Counted from the first letter of the stretch, positions 35,167-44,077 are shown. The stretch: 64,000 bases of DNA from Streptomyces toxytricini (GCF_014649915.1 NZ_BMTY01000024.1:62001-126000); one strand, 5' to 3'. Notes: generated from the sequence alone by a model not told the origin. Numbers and translations are program-made.

Positions 35167-36003
35167 TCAGTCCGCGGTGTCGGTGCGCAGGTGGTCCCGC
35201 GCCGTCTTGAGGAGCTGCGGGAGCTCCGAGGCGCGGGGGTCGTACTCCTGGTCGTTGACGAGGAGCTGGTAGACCTGGTTGCCCGCCCCCGCGACGAAGA
35301 CCTCCGTGCGGTGGCAGGGCGTGCTGCGCTCGGGCCACCGGTAGTCGAGCTCCAGCCGGACGGCGTCCTTCCCGCCTTGGCGGTCGGCGTGGGTCGCGGC
35401 GGTCAGGCCCTGCATCTTCGACTCCTCCGCCTTGCGGTACCAGGCGAGCTGGCCGATGGCGGCGGACTGGGCGGTGTGCCCGTTGCTGCCGTCGCGCTTC
35501 ACCCCGATCACGTAGCGGCCGTCCGGTGAGACCCAGTTGGCCTGCAGGGCGGTGTCCGTGTCGAGCTTCCAGCCGTCGGGCACGGCCAGCGACAGCGTGA
35601 GCGCCTTCGCCGTGACCCGGTGCCAGCCGGCCGGTACGGGCGGGGGCGGGTCGGAGGGGGGAGCGGTCGGGCGCGCCGAGGACGGTGCCGGGGCGGCAGC
35701 CGAGGTGCCGGCCACGGCGGGAGTGGCCGCACCGCCGGGGGTGGGGCCGGTCGGTACGGCCGAGGGGGTCTCGGCGGGCGGTGCGGCCACTCCTGTCCCG
35801 CCCGCGCCGGCGGCCCGCCTGCCGCCTTGGGCATCGCCCGGGTTCAGCAGCCCCATCAGCCCGAGGACGAGGGCGGCCAGAGCGGTCGTCGCGGAGAGTA
35901 CGGCGGCCAGCTCGGCCGCCTTCCTGGTCCGGCTCCCCCGGCTTCCGGAGCCGCCTGCGCCCTCATCGTCTCCCGCGCCCCCGGGCGCCAGTACGTCGCT
36001 CAC
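35167..36003 (-). CDS. Membrane-anchored protein with Pro/Ala-rich linker
   Basis: 278 residues from GTG 36003. A short cytoplasmic part with acidic and Gly runs (1-30) precedes one membrane helix (about 33-53), a Pro/Ala/Thr-rich linker (about 60-125) and an extracellular domain of ~150 residues with alternating strands: VTAKALTLSLAVPDGWKLDTD, VIGVKRDGSNGH, GKDAVRLELDYRW, NQVYQLLVNDQEYD. The domain begins with VPxGW-like motifs seen in surface proteins linked to serine/threonine kinase loci, but no kinase is adjacent here. It is similar in layout to the 15024 gene. No function assigned. Confidence 0.65.
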   Translation of the reverse strand: MSDVLAPGGAGDDEGAGGSGSRGSRTRKAAELAAVLSATTALAALVLGLMGLLNPGDAQGGRRAAGAGGTGVAAPPAETPSAVPTGPTPGGAATPAVAGTSAAAPAPSSARPTAPPSDPPPPVPAGWHRVTAKALTLSLAVPDGWKLDTDTALQANWVSPDGRYVIGVKRDGSNGHTAQSAAIGQLAWYRKAEESKMQGLTAATHADRQGGKDAVRLELDYRWPERSTPCHRTEVFVAGAGNQVYQLLVNDQEYDPRASELPQLLKTARDHLRTDTAD

Positions 36004-36132
36004 CGCAACCCCCGCCCACGCTGCAACGTCGTGGAGCAACTGTAGGAGACCCGGAGGGGAGTTGGACCGGCTTCTGCACAGACGCGCTCATTGGGTGGGG
36101 GCGCGCGCAAGCGTGGTCCCGCAAGGGTCGGC

Positions 36133-36297
36133 ATGGTGGCCGAGGTGTGGGTGGACGGCAAGGGCGTACCCGTGCGGCTGTCGCAGACGGCGGGCGCCAC
36201 CAGTGTGGTGACGGACTTCCTTTCCTTCGGCGTGCCCGTGTCCGCCTCGGCCCCTCCGGCCGCGGAGACCGCGGAGACCGCCGAGACCGGAGCTTAG
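36133..36297 (+). CDS. Possible 54-residue small protein
   Basis: ATG 36133 has AAGGG five bases upstream. The first ~36 residues (VAEVWVDGKGVPVRLSQ ... TDFLSFGVPV) look like two short beta strands and a turn; the rest is a low-complexity acidic tail with AET repeated three times. It ends 11 bases before the VOC gene and shares its direction. Plausible but not proven; similar small proteins with an AEVWVDG-like start occur in streptomycetes by my recollection. Confidence 0.45.
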   Translation: MVAEVWVDGKGVPVRLSQTAGATSVVTDFLSFGVPVSASAPPAAETAETAETGA

Positions 36298-36307
36298 GAT
36301 CCGCCGT

Positions 36308-37045
36308 ATGGCAACACGACTCGTGCAGATCAACATGAAGGCGCAGGACGACTCCGCGCTCGGCCGGTTCTGGGCGGAGGTGCTGGGGTGGGGGATCGAC
36401 AGCGAGGGCCCGGGGGTGACGAACCTCGAACCCGTGGGCTTCTCCTACCCGGACCCGTCGGCGGTCTGCATCGACCTCATCGCCCGGCCGGAGCCCAAGA
36501 CGGTGAAGAACCGGGTGCACATCGACCTGGCCACCACCTCGGCCGCCCACCAGGCCCAACTGGTGGGCCGGCTGAAGGACCTGGGCGCGACGCTCGCCGA
36601 CGTGGGCCAGGGCGACGTCCCCTGGACGGTCATGGCCGACCCGGAGGGCAACGAGTTCTGCGTCCTCGAGCCGCGTCCGCTCTACCGGGACACCGGTCCG
36701 ATCGCCGCGGTGGTGGTCGACTGCGCCGACCCGCGGGCCATGGCCCGGTTCTGGGGCGGTGCGACGGACTGGACCGTGGTCGAGACCGCCGACGACCACG
36801 CGTCGATGCGCTCCGCCCAAGGCGTCGGCCCGTACCTGGAGTTCGTCCGGACGCCGGATGCGAAGACCGTGTGGAACCGCGTCCACCTCGACATCGCCCC
36901 CTACCGCGGGGACGACCTGGAGGCGGAGGCCGCCCGGCTGCGCGCCCTCGGCGCGACCGACCCGGGGATCGACCAGTCCCAGATCCACTGGAAGGTGCTG
37001 GCCGACCCGGAGGGCAACGAGTTCTGCCTGCTCACCCCGCGCTGA
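36308..37045 (+). CDS. Tandem VOC-domain protein
   Basis: 245 residues with two VOC (glyoxalase-like) domains in tandem: the first about 1-120 and the second about 125-245. Each ends with a matching DPEGNEFCxLxPR motif (WTVMADPEGNEFCVLEPR and WKVLADPEGNEFCLLTPR) and has NRVHxDxA in the middle. Tandem VOC proteins can form the full metal site within one chain. Enzyme or binding activity cannot be read from the sequence. The gene converges on the NDH-2-like gene across a clear terminator. Confidence 0.85.
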   Translation: MATRLVQINMKAQDDSALGRFWAEVLGWGIDSEGPGVTNLEPVGFSYPDPSAVCIDLIARPEPKTVKNRVHIDLATTSAAHQAQLVGRLKDLGATLADVGQGDVPWTVMADPEGNEFCVLEPRPLYRDTGPIAAVVVDCADPRAMARFWGGATDWTVVETADDHASMRSAQGVGPYLEFVRTPDAKTVWNRVHLDIAPYRGDDLEAEAARLRALGATDPGIDQSQIHWKVLADPEGNEFCLLTPR

Positions 37046-37053
37046 CGGCCGGT

Positions 37054-37089
37054 GCGGACCCGTGGCGCCGGTGTGCGCCGCGGGTCCGC
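37054..37089. terminator. Bidirectional terminator hairpin
   Basis: GCGGACCCG (37054-37062) and CGGGTCCGC (37081-37089) are perfect reverse complements, and GGCGC/GCGCC pair inside, giving about 14 pairs with a six-base loop. It lies between the convergent VOC gene (stop 37045) and flavoprotein gene (stop 37127). Confidence 0.75.
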
Positions 37090-37126
37090 CCCGGCAACCC
37101 CGTTCGCGGTCGGGGCCGGGCCCCGG

Positions 37127-38326
37127 TCAGGCCGCCGCCCCCGAGGGGGCGGCCGCGGCCGGGGTCTGCCCGCGGGTGACGCGGCGGCGGCGGGTCGGCA
37201 TGCTCAGGGTCGGGTTCGCGACGCCCCAGGCCGCGCCCTTGCAGATGATCTCCTTGTAGAGGGCGGCGGTGCGGCCGGTGAGGGCCTTCTCGACGGCGCG
37301 GTCGTCGGCGGTGACGAACTGGATGAGGCCCTCCGTGCGGCCCAGCGAGATGCACTGCTGGTAGTAGCGGATTGGGATGTGCGGCACCTTCGCCCCGGCG
37401 AGCCGGGCGGCGATGGCGTCGGCGGCCTGCCAGGCCATCGGCACGCCCGAGGCGCAGGACATGCGCAGCGGCCGGTCGTTCGGGCCGAGGGCCATCGCGG
37501 CGTCGCCCACCGCGTAGACGTCCGGGTGCGAGAGCGAGCGCATGGTGGAGTCGACGGCGATCTGCCCGCCGTCGGTGAGTTCGAGGCCGGTGGCGCCGGC
37601 GATCGGGTGGACGGCGAAGCCGGTGGTCCAGACGGTGGCCGCCGAGGGGAGGACCGTCCCGTCGGCCGTGGTCACCCGGTCCTCGGCGACGGCGGCGGCC
37701 TGCGCGTGCTCGTGGACGGTGATGCCGAGGCGGTCGGCGACCTTCCTCAGGTGGTCGCGGCCCTTGCGGGACAGCCAGTCGCCGAGGACGCCACCGGTGA
37801 GCAGGTGCACGTCGAGGTCGGGGCGGGCCTCGGCGATCTCCGTCGCGGCCTCCACGCCGGTCATGCCGCCGCCGACCACGACGACGGGCCGGCCGGCCTC
37901 CAGGGCGGCCAGGCGCTCGCGCAGCCGGAGGGCGCCGCGGCGGCTGGACACCTCGTGGGCGTGCCGGGCGGCGCCGGGGACGCCGCCGTCGTTCCAGGAG
38001 CTGCCGAGGGCGTAGACCAGGGTGTCGTACGCCAGCTCCTCGCGCCCGGCGCCGCCCTGGACCGTGACGGCCTTGCGGTCGACGTCGACGGCGGTGACCT
38101 CGGCGAGCTTCAGCCGCACACCGGTCCCGGCGAACATCTCGTCGAACGGGCGGGGCCGGAGCTCCTCGCCGGCGGCGAGCTGGTGCAGGCGGACCCTCTC
38201 GACGAAGTCGGGCTCGGCGTTGACCAGGGTGATGGTGACGTCGTCGGCGTGCAGCCGGCGGGCGATGCGGCCGGCGGCGGTCGCTCCGGTGTAGCCGGCG
38301 CCGAGGACGACGATGCGGTGCTGCAT
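37127..38326 (-). CDS. NDH-2-like FAD-dependent oxidoreductase
   Basis: 399 residues. The FAD-binding motif is VVLGAGYTGATAAGR near residue 6, the NAD(P)H motif is VVVVGGGMTGVEAATE near residue 150, and a third region (VYAVGDAAM) near residue 275 binds FAD. This is the type-II NADH dehydrogenase / FAD-dependent pyridine nucleotide-disulfide family, although there is no active-site CxxC. It would pass electrons from NAD(P)H to a quinone or other acceptor at the membrane. ATG 38326 has AGGAG. A Pro/Ala-rich tail of about 25 residues replaces the usual membrane anchor. Confidence 0.85.
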   Translation of the reverse strand: MQHRIVVLGAGYTGATAAGRIARRLHADDVTITLVNAEPDFVERVRLHQLAAGEELRPRPFDEMFAGTGVRLKLAEVTAVDVDRKAVTVQGGAGREELAYDTLVYALGSSWNDGGVPGAARHAHEVSSRRGALRLRERLAALEAGRPVVVVGGGMTGVEAATEIAEARPDLDVHLLTGGVLGDWLSRKGRDHLRKVADRLGITVHEHAQAAAVAEDRVTTADGTVLPSAATVWTTGFAVHPIAGATGLELTDGGQIAVDSTMRSLSHPDVYAVGDAAMALGPNDRPLRMSCASGVPMAWQAADAIAARLAGAKVPHIPIRYYQQCISLGRTEGLIQFVTADDRAVEKALTGRTAALYKEIICKGAAWGVANPTLSMPTRRRRVTRGQTPAAAAPSGAAA

Positions 38327-38446
38327 GTCCGTGCTCCTGTCTGCTCGGGATCCGCCGTGGTCCGGCGTGGTCTCGCACCTTGAACCGGACGGCCTTGCGA
38401 TCCCTGACAGGGTTGCGGTGTGACCTGCATCACGTCCGCGGGACTG

Positions 38447-38486
38447 CCCGGCCCGGCCCGCTTCCGGCGGGCAGGGCCGGGCCGGG
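38447..38486 (-). terminator. Very strong hairpin after the lipase-like gene
   Basis: CCCGGCCCGGCCC (38447-38459) pairs without mismatch to GGGCCGGGCCGGG (38474-38486), 13 pairs with a 14-base loop. It lies four bases past the stop at 38491 on the minus strand, so it is the terminator of that gene; it also insulates the flavoprotein promoter. Confidence 0.75.
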
Positions 38487-38490
38487 GCGG

Positions 38491-39708
38491 TCAGTCGGGC
38501 AGGCGGTCGAAGACCCACTCGGCGATCTCGCGGGTCATGGCGCTGTGCGGGTCGTTGGCGGTGGAGAGCATGAAGTCGTCGAGCTCGGACTGGTCCGGGG
38601 ACAGGGCGTCGATGTCGGCGTACAGGTCGTCCTGCTGGTCGAGGTCGCGGACGGCGACCGCGCTGACGGACGGGACGAAGCACACGGACCGGTGGACGAG
38701 GTCGACGCGCTCGCCGAAGGAGGCGAGGGTGTCGGCGATGATGCCGAACGATTCGAGGGTGCCGCCGGGCGCCCCGTCCAGCTCGGGGAACCCGCTCGTG
38801 GTGATGGTGTGCGGGCCGCCGAGGAGGCCGTTCAGGACGGCCACCTCCGCCTTTTCGCCCTGGGACTGGGCGAGGAAGTGCGTACCGTCGAAGAGCGGTC
38901 CGGCACAGCTGAGCGTCTTGTCCGCAGCGCGGACGCCGTTGCCCGTGCCGTCGCCGCGACCGCTGGCCACGCCGAGCAGCCGCGGGACGCGGGGCCAGCC
39001 GCCGACGCGCTGGAGCTGCTCCTTGAACTCGCGGCGCATCCGGCTCTCCTGCGGGGTGCCGTCGAGCGCGTCGAGGTGGCGCCACAGCATCTGCTGCGAG
39101 GCCGGGCTGCTGATCTGCCGGAGGTAGGTGTCGTTGCCGCTCTGGGCGAGGTAGTGCGCGAAGGCCTGCAGCCCGATCGGCACCCACGCGCCCCGGTGCG
39201 GGCTGTCGAAGGACACGTAGACGGCGGTGCGGTGGTCCATGCGCTGCGCTTCCATGTGCGCGAGCGCGTAGCGGGCGACGATGCCGCCCATGCTGAACCC
39301 GCCGACTGCCAGCGGGGCGTCGCCGATCTGCTCGGCGATGGTCCGCTGGATGGCGGCGGTCATGGTCTCGGCGTTGCGGAGGATCGACTCGCTGCGCTCG
39401 TCGAACCCGACGAGGACCAGCGCGCGGTCGCGGCGCCGCAGTTCGCTGACGAACGGGAACCGGCCGTTCTCCAGGCCCTCCCAGAGCCGGTCGAAGTCGG
39501 TCGGCCCCATGTTGAAGCCGTCGGCCAGGACGACCGGCCGGACCATGCCCTGGCGGCCGTCGCCGTAGTAGACGCGGGCGGTGCCGTGCGGCAGCTGCCA
39601 CTCCTCGTCGGCCGGCGGTGCCGGGGAGGCGGCCGGTTGGTCCAGCGGGGTCACGAGTCCGACGGATCCTGCGAACTTCCTGGCGTTTTCCTTCTTGGCG
39701 TCGGCCAC
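38491..39708 (-). CDS. Alpha/beta hydrolase, lipase-like
   Basis: 405 residues from GTG 39708 (AAAGGGA upstream). The nucleophile elbow is GGFSMGG with Ser near residue 130, the oxyanion strand is VVLADGFNMGPTDF near residue 60, and an acid/His pair lies in the C-terminal part (possible SFDSPHRG near 160 and GTHFLAQ near 275). There is no clear signal peptide: the N-terminus is basic and then Pro/Ala-rich. A number of secreted actinobacterial lipase-like proteins have this form; here it is probably cytoplasmic or exported by another route. It stands alone with a strong terminator. Substrate unknown. Confidence 0.7.
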   Translation of the reverse strand: MADAKKENARKFAGSVGLVTPLDQPAASPAPPADEEWQLPHGTARVYYGDGRQGMVRPVVLADGFNMGPTDFDRLWEGLENGRFPFVSELRRRDRALVLVGFDERSESILRNAETMTAAIQRTIAEQIGDAPLAVGGFSMGGIVARYALAHMEAQRMDHRTAVYVSFDSPHRGAWVPIGLQAFAHYLAQSGNDTYLRQISSPASQQMLWRHLDALDGTPQESRMRREFKEQLQRVGGWPRVPRLLGVASGRGDGTGNGVRAADKTLSCAGPLFDGTHFLAQSQGEKAEVAVLNGLLGGPHTITTSGFPELDGAPGGTLESFGIIADTLASFGERVDLVHRSVCFVPSVSAVAVRDLDQQDDLYADIDALSPDQSELDDFMLSTANDPHSAMTREIAEWVFDRLPD

Positions 39709-40013
39709 AGGGGTCCCTTTCCACGGGTGTGTGTGGTGGTGGTCGGCAGTGCAAGGGACATGCTGGGGCGAGGCATACGGCATGTCGCATATGCCACGCA
39801 CGATCTTCACCGCATCGGCGGGGCGTGGGCGGCCTGCCGACTACGCCGGAGCGCGCGGGGGTACGCGGGGGGCGCGAGCCGGTACGTGAGGGCGTGCCGG
39901 CGGGGAGGGCGCGTGGCGGGATCGCGCCGCACGGGTACCGGAGGGGCGTACCGTACCGCCGGGCCCGGCCCGCCCGGCCGGCAACGCCGCCGCTCGCCTC
40001 AGGAGGACCGCGC
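39709..40013. other. Divergent intergenic region
   Basis: About 305 bases between divergent starts. A dyad of GGCATA (39772-39777) and TATGCC (39790-39795) lies in its more A+T-rich part, 64 bases upstream of the hydrolase start, and could be an operator. No gene or confident promoter was assigned. Confidence 0.35.
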
Positions 40014-40709
40014 ATGACCGACCAGCCCTCCCCCGCCGCAGGCGGGGTGTGGGATCCCTTCGGCACCCTGCGCCGCGCGCTGTGGATCGGCGGCGGCCAG
40101 TGGGCCGGCAAGTCCACCGTGGCGCGGCTGCTGGCCCGCCGGTACGGCGTCACCGCGTACCACTACGACTTCCACGACGCCCGCGGCCACGAGGACCGCA
40201 GGATCGCCCGGCGCGTACGCCTCGGCGAGCCCGCCGCCGGCCCCGACCCGGAGCAGGCGTGGGTGCGCACCGGCCCCGAGGAGATGGCCGCCGAGACGCT
40301 GGCCGGCTTCCCCGCCCGTTTCGAGTGGGCTCTGGACGACCTGCGCGCGCTCGTCTCGGGCCGGCCCGTCATCGCCGAGGGTTGGGGGCTGCGCCCCGAA
40401 CTCGTGGCACCGCTCGTCGACTCGCCGCGCCGGATGGTCGTCATGGTGCCCACGCCCGCCTTCCGCCGGCGCCAGCTGCGCGAACTGCCCCGCGCCGCCA
40501 ATTTCGGGCATCCCGTCAGCGACCCGGCCCGAGCCCAGGCCAACCGGCTCGCCCGGGACGTGCTCGTCGCCGACGACGCCGTGCGGACCGCCCGGCGGCT
40601 CGGGATCCGGGTCATCGAAGTCGACGGTTCGCGCGACGCCGCCGCGGTCGCCGAGGCGGTCGCCGGGCACTTCGGCCCCTACCTCCCGCCGGAGGATCCG
40701 GCCGCCTGA
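40014..40709 (+). CDS. P-loop kinase-like nucleotide-binding protein
   Basis: 231 residues. A P-loop GGGQWAGKST at 26-35 follows a short N-terminus, and RxxYHYDFHDARGHEDRR resembles the lid of nucleoside or shikimate kinase folds. A later part (MVVMVPTPAFRRRQL) with Arg residues may bind phosphate. ATG 40014 is preceded by AGGAGG. It is probably a small-molecule kinase, substrate unknown. It is convergent with the PadR gene (26 bases between the stops). Confidence 0.7.
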   Translation: MTDQPSPAAGGVWDPFGTLRRALWIGGGQWAGKSTVARLLARRYGVTAYHYDFHDARGHEDRRIARRVRLGEPAAGPDPEQAWVRTGPEEMAAETLAGFPARFEWALDDLRALVSGRPVIAEGWGLRPELVAPLVDSPRRMVVMVPTPAFRRRQLRELPRAANFGHPVSDPARAQANRLARDVLVADDAVRTARRLGIRVIEVDGSRDAAAVAEAVAGHFGPYLPPEDPAA

Positions 40710-40734
40710 CGTGCGGGATGCGGCTGCTGCCGGT

Positions 40735-41355
40735 TCAGCGGGGCGCGGCGTACGGGTTCGGCTCGTCGTCGGCGAGGATGCCGACGAAGGGCTCGCCCTC
40801 CCCGGCGAAGGTGTACGCGCCGCCCTCGATCCGCGCGATCAGGCCGTTGGTCCACGCACCCTCGCTGTCGGCCGAGTGCACCCACATGTTCATGATCTCG
40901 CCGATGTGCCCGAGCTGTCCGGGGCCGTTCTCCGGCGTGTAGTAGTCGGTGACCGCGGACCGCCACTCGTCCAGCCGGGCGAGCCGCTCCCTCAGGAGCG
41001 CGACGGCCTCCTCGCGCGGCAGGTCGACGATGAACCCGATGCCGGCCGAGAGGACGTCCATCTTCTGGTCGTACGAGGTCAGCGCCTGGCGCAGCAGGGC
41101 GAAGTACTCCTCCGCGCCCTGCTCCGTCATCTCGTACTCGACGCGCGGCGGGCCGCCGGCGGTGCTCGGGGCGACCTCGTGGGCCAGGAGGAGGCCCTCT
41201 TTCGCCATCTGCTTGAGTGCGTGGTAGATCGAGCCCGGTTTGGCGTTGGACCACTCGTGGGCGCCCCAGAACTCCAGGTCGTTGCGCACCTGGTAGCCGT
41301 GTGCGCGACCGTGCTGGCGGACCGCGCCGAGGACCAGCAGCCGGATCGCTGACAT
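40735..41355 (-). CDS. PadR-family transcriptional regulator
   Basis: 206 residues. A PadR winged helix occupies residues 1-90 (LLVLGAVRQHGRAHGYQVRNDLEFWG, SIYHALKQMAKEGLLLAHE, RVEYEMTEQG), followed by a C-terminal helical dimerisation domain (about 95-190). PadR proteins usually repress transporter or phenolic-acid genes and are released by a ligand. It diverges from a DrrA/DrrB-type exporter, with two near-identical operators in the gap, so it most likely represses itself and the exporter. Confidence 0.88.
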   Translation of the reverse strand: MSAIRLLVLGAVRQHGRAHGYQVRNDLEFWGAHEWSNAKPGSIYHALKQMAKEGLLLAHEVAPSTAGGPPRVEYEMTEQGAEEYFALLRQALTSYDQKMDVLSAGIGFIVDLPREEAVALLRERLARLDEWRSAVTDYYTPENGPGQLGHIGEIMNMWVHSADSEGAWTNGLIARIEGGAYTFAGEGEPFVGILADDEPNPYAAPR

Positions 41356-41441
41356 GGGCGTCTCCCTTCAGGACAGGTTCGACCAGCGTAGGTGTCGGGG
41401 CGGGCCGCCCGTGGCCGAGGGCCCGCGCCGAGGACCGAGGC

Positions 41442-41504
41442 TAATCAAGTTTGACTAATCGGCTCGGGCATCGTACCTTCTTCCTTGCTAGTCAAGTTTG
41501 ACCA
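41442..41504. promoter_or_regulatory. Two PadR operator copies
   Basis: TAATCAAGTTTGACTA at 41442-41457 and TAGTCAAGTTTGACCA at 41489-41504 share TCAAGTTTGAC, each an inverted repeat of TCAA/TTGA around GT (fully GTCAA/TTGAC in the second). They lie 47 bases apart between the divergent PadR and ABC genes; the second sits 20 bases before the exporter start. Confidence 0.7.
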
Positions 41505-41523
41505 CCTACGGAAGGGTCATGCG

Positions 41524-42465
41524 TTGACCGACCGCGAACCGGCGATCCTCGTCGAAGGCCTGCGGAAGAAGTACGGGGCCAAGCAGGCCCTGGACGGCCT
41601 GGACCTGACGGTCCGGGCCGGGACCGTCCAGGGCATCCTGGGCCCGAACGGCGCCGGCAAGACCACGGCCGTGCGCATCATGTCCACGCTGCTGCGCCCC
41701 GACGAAGGACGCGTCGAGGTGGCCGGGGCCGATGTCAGGACCCGCACCGACGAGGTCCGCGCCCGCATCGGGCTCGTCGGCCAGAACGCCGCCGTCGACG
41801 AGGAGCTGAGCGGACGCCAGAACCTGGAGCTGTTCGGCCGGCTCCACCGGCTCGGCGCGCGCGGCGCCGCCCGCCGGGCCGACGAGCTGCTGGCCCGGTT
41901 CGGGCTCTCGGACACCGGCCCCAAGGCCGTCAAGCAGTACAGCGGCGGGATGCGGCGGCGGCTCGACCTGGCGGCGGCCCTCATCTCGCGGCCGGAGGTG
42001 CTCTTCCTGGACGAGCCGACGACCGGGCTCGACCCGCGCGGCCGCACGGAGGTGTGGAACGCGGTGCGCTCCCTCGTCGGCGGCGGCACGACCGTCCTGC
42101 TGACCACGCAGTACCTGGAGGAGGCCGACCAGCTCGCCGACCGGATCGCGGTCGTCGACCACGGCAGGGCCATCGCCGAGGGCACCCCCGACGAGCTGAA
42201 GTCGGCGACCGGCGGGGACCGCATCGACGTCGTGCTGCACGACGCGGCCCACCTGGCGCGCGCGGCCGCCCTCCTGCCGGGCGACGCCGTCGTCGACGAG
42301 GACCTGCGCCTGGTCAGCGCCGCCGTCACCGACCGGATGGCGGCCCTGACCGGGACCGTACGTGCCCTGGAGGCGGCCGGAATCGAGGCGCGGGACATCG
42401 CGGTGCGCCGCCCCACCCTCGACGAGGTCTTCATGCACCTGACGAAGAAGGAGGACGCGGCATGA
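41524..42465 (+). CDS. ABC transporter ATPase, DrrA family
   Basis: 313 residues from TTG 41524 (GAAGGG eight bases upstream; the overlapping ATG at 41519 is out of frame and stops at once). Walker A is GPNGAGKTT near residue 40, signature YSGGMRRR, Walker B VLFLDEPTTGLD, and the C-terminal domain (about 220-313) ends with the DrrA-like PTLDEVFMHLT. These ATPases pair with a membrane partner to export drugs such as anthracyclines. The stop overlaps the start of the permease gene by four bases (ATGA). Confidence 0.9.
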   Translation: MTDREPAILVEGLRKKYGAKQALDGLDLTVRAGTVQGILGPNGAGKTTAVRIMSTLLRPDEGRVEVAGADVRTRTDEVRARIGLVGQNAAVDEELSGRQNLELFGRLHRLGARGAARRADELLARFGLSDTGPKAVKQYSGGMRRRLDLAAALISRPEVLFLDEPTTGLDPRGRTEVWNAVRSLVGGGTTVLLTTQYLEEADQLADRIAVVDHGRAIAEGTPDELKSATGGDRIDVVLHDAAHLARAAALLPGDAVVDEDLRLVSAAVTDRMAALTGTVRALEAAGIEARDIAVRRPTLDEVFMHLTKKEDAA

Positions 42466-43295
42466 GTACGACCACGCTGCTCGGGGCGAGCGCGGCGCAC
42501 GGCACGGGCACGCGCCTGGGCTGGGCCGCCGCCGACTCGTGGACGATGACCCGGCGCGAGCTGATGCACTGGGGGCGCGAACCGGCCCAGGTGGCCGTCG
42601 GGCTGGTCTTCCCGGTGATGATGATGCTGATGTTCGGCTTCCTGATCGGCGGCGGCCGCGGCGTCGACGGGGACTTCACGGCCTACCTGGTGCCGGGCAT
42701 GCTCGCCATGACGATGGCCTTCGGCCTGGAGGCGACCATGCTGGCGGTCACCCAGGACCTCGGCAAGGGCGTCATCGACCGGTTCCGGTCGCTGCCGATG
42801 GCCTCCGGCGCGGTCCTCGTCGGCCGGAGCATCGCCGACATGCTGCAGTCGGCGGTCGGCCTCGCCGTGATGATCACGGTCGGGTACGCGATGGGCTGGC
42901 GCTGGCACCACGGGACCGCCGCCTTCCTCGCGGCCGTGGGGCTGCTGTTGCTGCTGCGGTTCGCGATGCTGTGGGTCGGCATCCACCTGGGGCTGGTCGC
43001 GGGCAAGCCGGAACTGGTGCAGGCGGTGCAGATCCTGGTGTGGCCGGTCGGCTTCCTCTCCAACGCCATCGCCGCGCCCGGATCGATGCCCGCCTGGCTG
43101 GGCGCGGTCGTGGAGTGGAACCCGCTGTCGGCGACGGCCACCGCCGTACGCGGCCTCGTCGGCAGCCCCGGCGGCACCGGCGGCGGCTCCTGGGCCGCCG
43201 AGCACGCCGAACTGCTCGCCGTGGCCTGGCCGGTGGCGCTGATCACGGTGTTCTTCCCGCTGGCCGTGAAGCGGTTCCGGGGCCTGAGCCGCTAG
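42462..43295 (+). CDS. ABC transporter permease, DrrB family
   Basis: 277 residues with six membrane segments in the ABC-2 layout; the signature region WGREPAQVAVGLVFPVMMMLMFG is near residue 40 and NPLSATATAVRGLV near residue 230. It completes the exporter with the ATPase gene just before. The ATGA overlap shows translational coupling. Substrate unknown, but control by PadR suggests a phenolic or hydrophobic inducer. Confidence 0.9.
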   Translation: MSTTTLLGASAAHGTGTRLGWAAADSWTMTRRELMHWGREPAQVAVGLVFPVMMMLMFGFLIGGGRGVDGDFTAYLVPGMLAMTMAFGLEATMLAVTQDLGKGVIDRFRSLPMASGAVLVGRSIADMLQSAVGLAVMITVGYAMGWRWHHGTAAFLAAVGLLLLLRFAMLWVGIHLGLVAGKPELVQAVQILVWPVGFLSNAIAAPGSMPAWLGAVVEWNPLSATATAVRGLVGSPGGTGGGSWAAEHAELLAVAWPVALITVFFPLAVKRFRGLSR

Positions 43296-43367
43296 ATCCC
43301 GTCCGCCGCGCTCCTCCCCTCCCCTGCACTGCCCTGTACTGCCGGATCACGAAAACGAGGAAGTACC

Positions 43368-44048
43368 TTGCCCGAGAACGTTTCCGCTGCCGCCTCCGAC
43401 GCCTCTTCCGCTTCCGCTGCCGTCCCGCTCCCCTCGCTCGCCGAGCAGGCCGAGCGGCTGATCGGGCTCGGGGTGCCCGAGGTCGCCGGGATCCCCGCCG
43501 ACCGGCTGCGGGCGTACGCCGTCACCGCCGGCGGTGACGGCGGCGACCTCCTGCTGGCCGTACACCCGGACCTGGCACCCGCCTCCGTCCTCGCACCGCT
43601 GCTCCGCCACGGGGACAAGCCGGGCTTCGTCGTCACCGACATGGCCGACGTCGACCGGTTCACCCCGGACGGCATCGACCTGCCCGACGCGCCCCTCTAC
43701 GTCGTCGCCGGCCCCGACCGAGGCGACCGGATGGCCAACTGGAGCCCCGAGGAGGCGCTGCCCGCACTCCACAAGGAGGACCGCACCCCGTTGCTCCTCA
43801 CGGAGGGCATCCACTGGCTGCTCCAGCAGCCCGCCGTCCTGGAGCGCAACCGCTGCTTCATGACGATCGGCTCGCGCCTGCGCAAGCCGAACGGCAGCTT
43901 CGACGCCCGTACGCCGGCCATCTGGATCAGCAACGGCACCGGCCGCGACGGCCGCGAGCGGCGCAACGCGCCCAAGGTCGGCTGGTGCTGGTGGAACAAC
44001 CGCCACACCTGGCTCGGCTTCGCCTCCACCACCGGCCGCCGCCCCTAG
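43368..44048 (+). CDS. DUF5701-like cytoplasmic protein
   Basis: 226 residues from TTG 43368 (GAGGAAG upstream). The protein runs SLAEQAERLIGLGVPEVAGIPADRLRAY near residue 23, then FVVTDMADVDRFTP and EALPALHKEDRTPLLLTEGIHWLLQ, and ends WCWWNNRHTWLGFASTTGR. I recognise it as DUF5701; function unknown. It has no signal or membrane segment. It converges on the carboxypeptidase gene, with a hairpin spanning its stop. Confidence 0.7.
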   Translation: MPENVSAAASDASSASAAVPLPSLAEQAERLIGLGVPEVAGIPADRLRAYAVTAGGDGGDLLLAVHPDLAPASVLAPLLRHGDKPGFVVTDMADVDRFTPDGIDLPDAPLYVVAGPDRGDRMANWSPEEALPALHKEDRTPLLLTEGIHWLLQQPAVLERNRCFMTIGSRLRKPNGSFDARTPAIWISNGTGRDGRERRNAPKVGWCWWNNRHTWLGFASTTGRRP

Positions 44049-44058
44049 GCGGGGCGGC
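44038..44058. terminator. Hairpin spanning the DUF5701 stop codon
   Basis: GCCGCCCC (44038-44045) and GGGGCGGC (44051-44058) are perfect arms around the loop TAGGC. It may end transcription from both convergent genes. It includes the stop codon of the plus-strand gene. Confidence 0.5.
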
Positions 44059-44077
44059 AGCGCGGGCGGGCGGGGCG

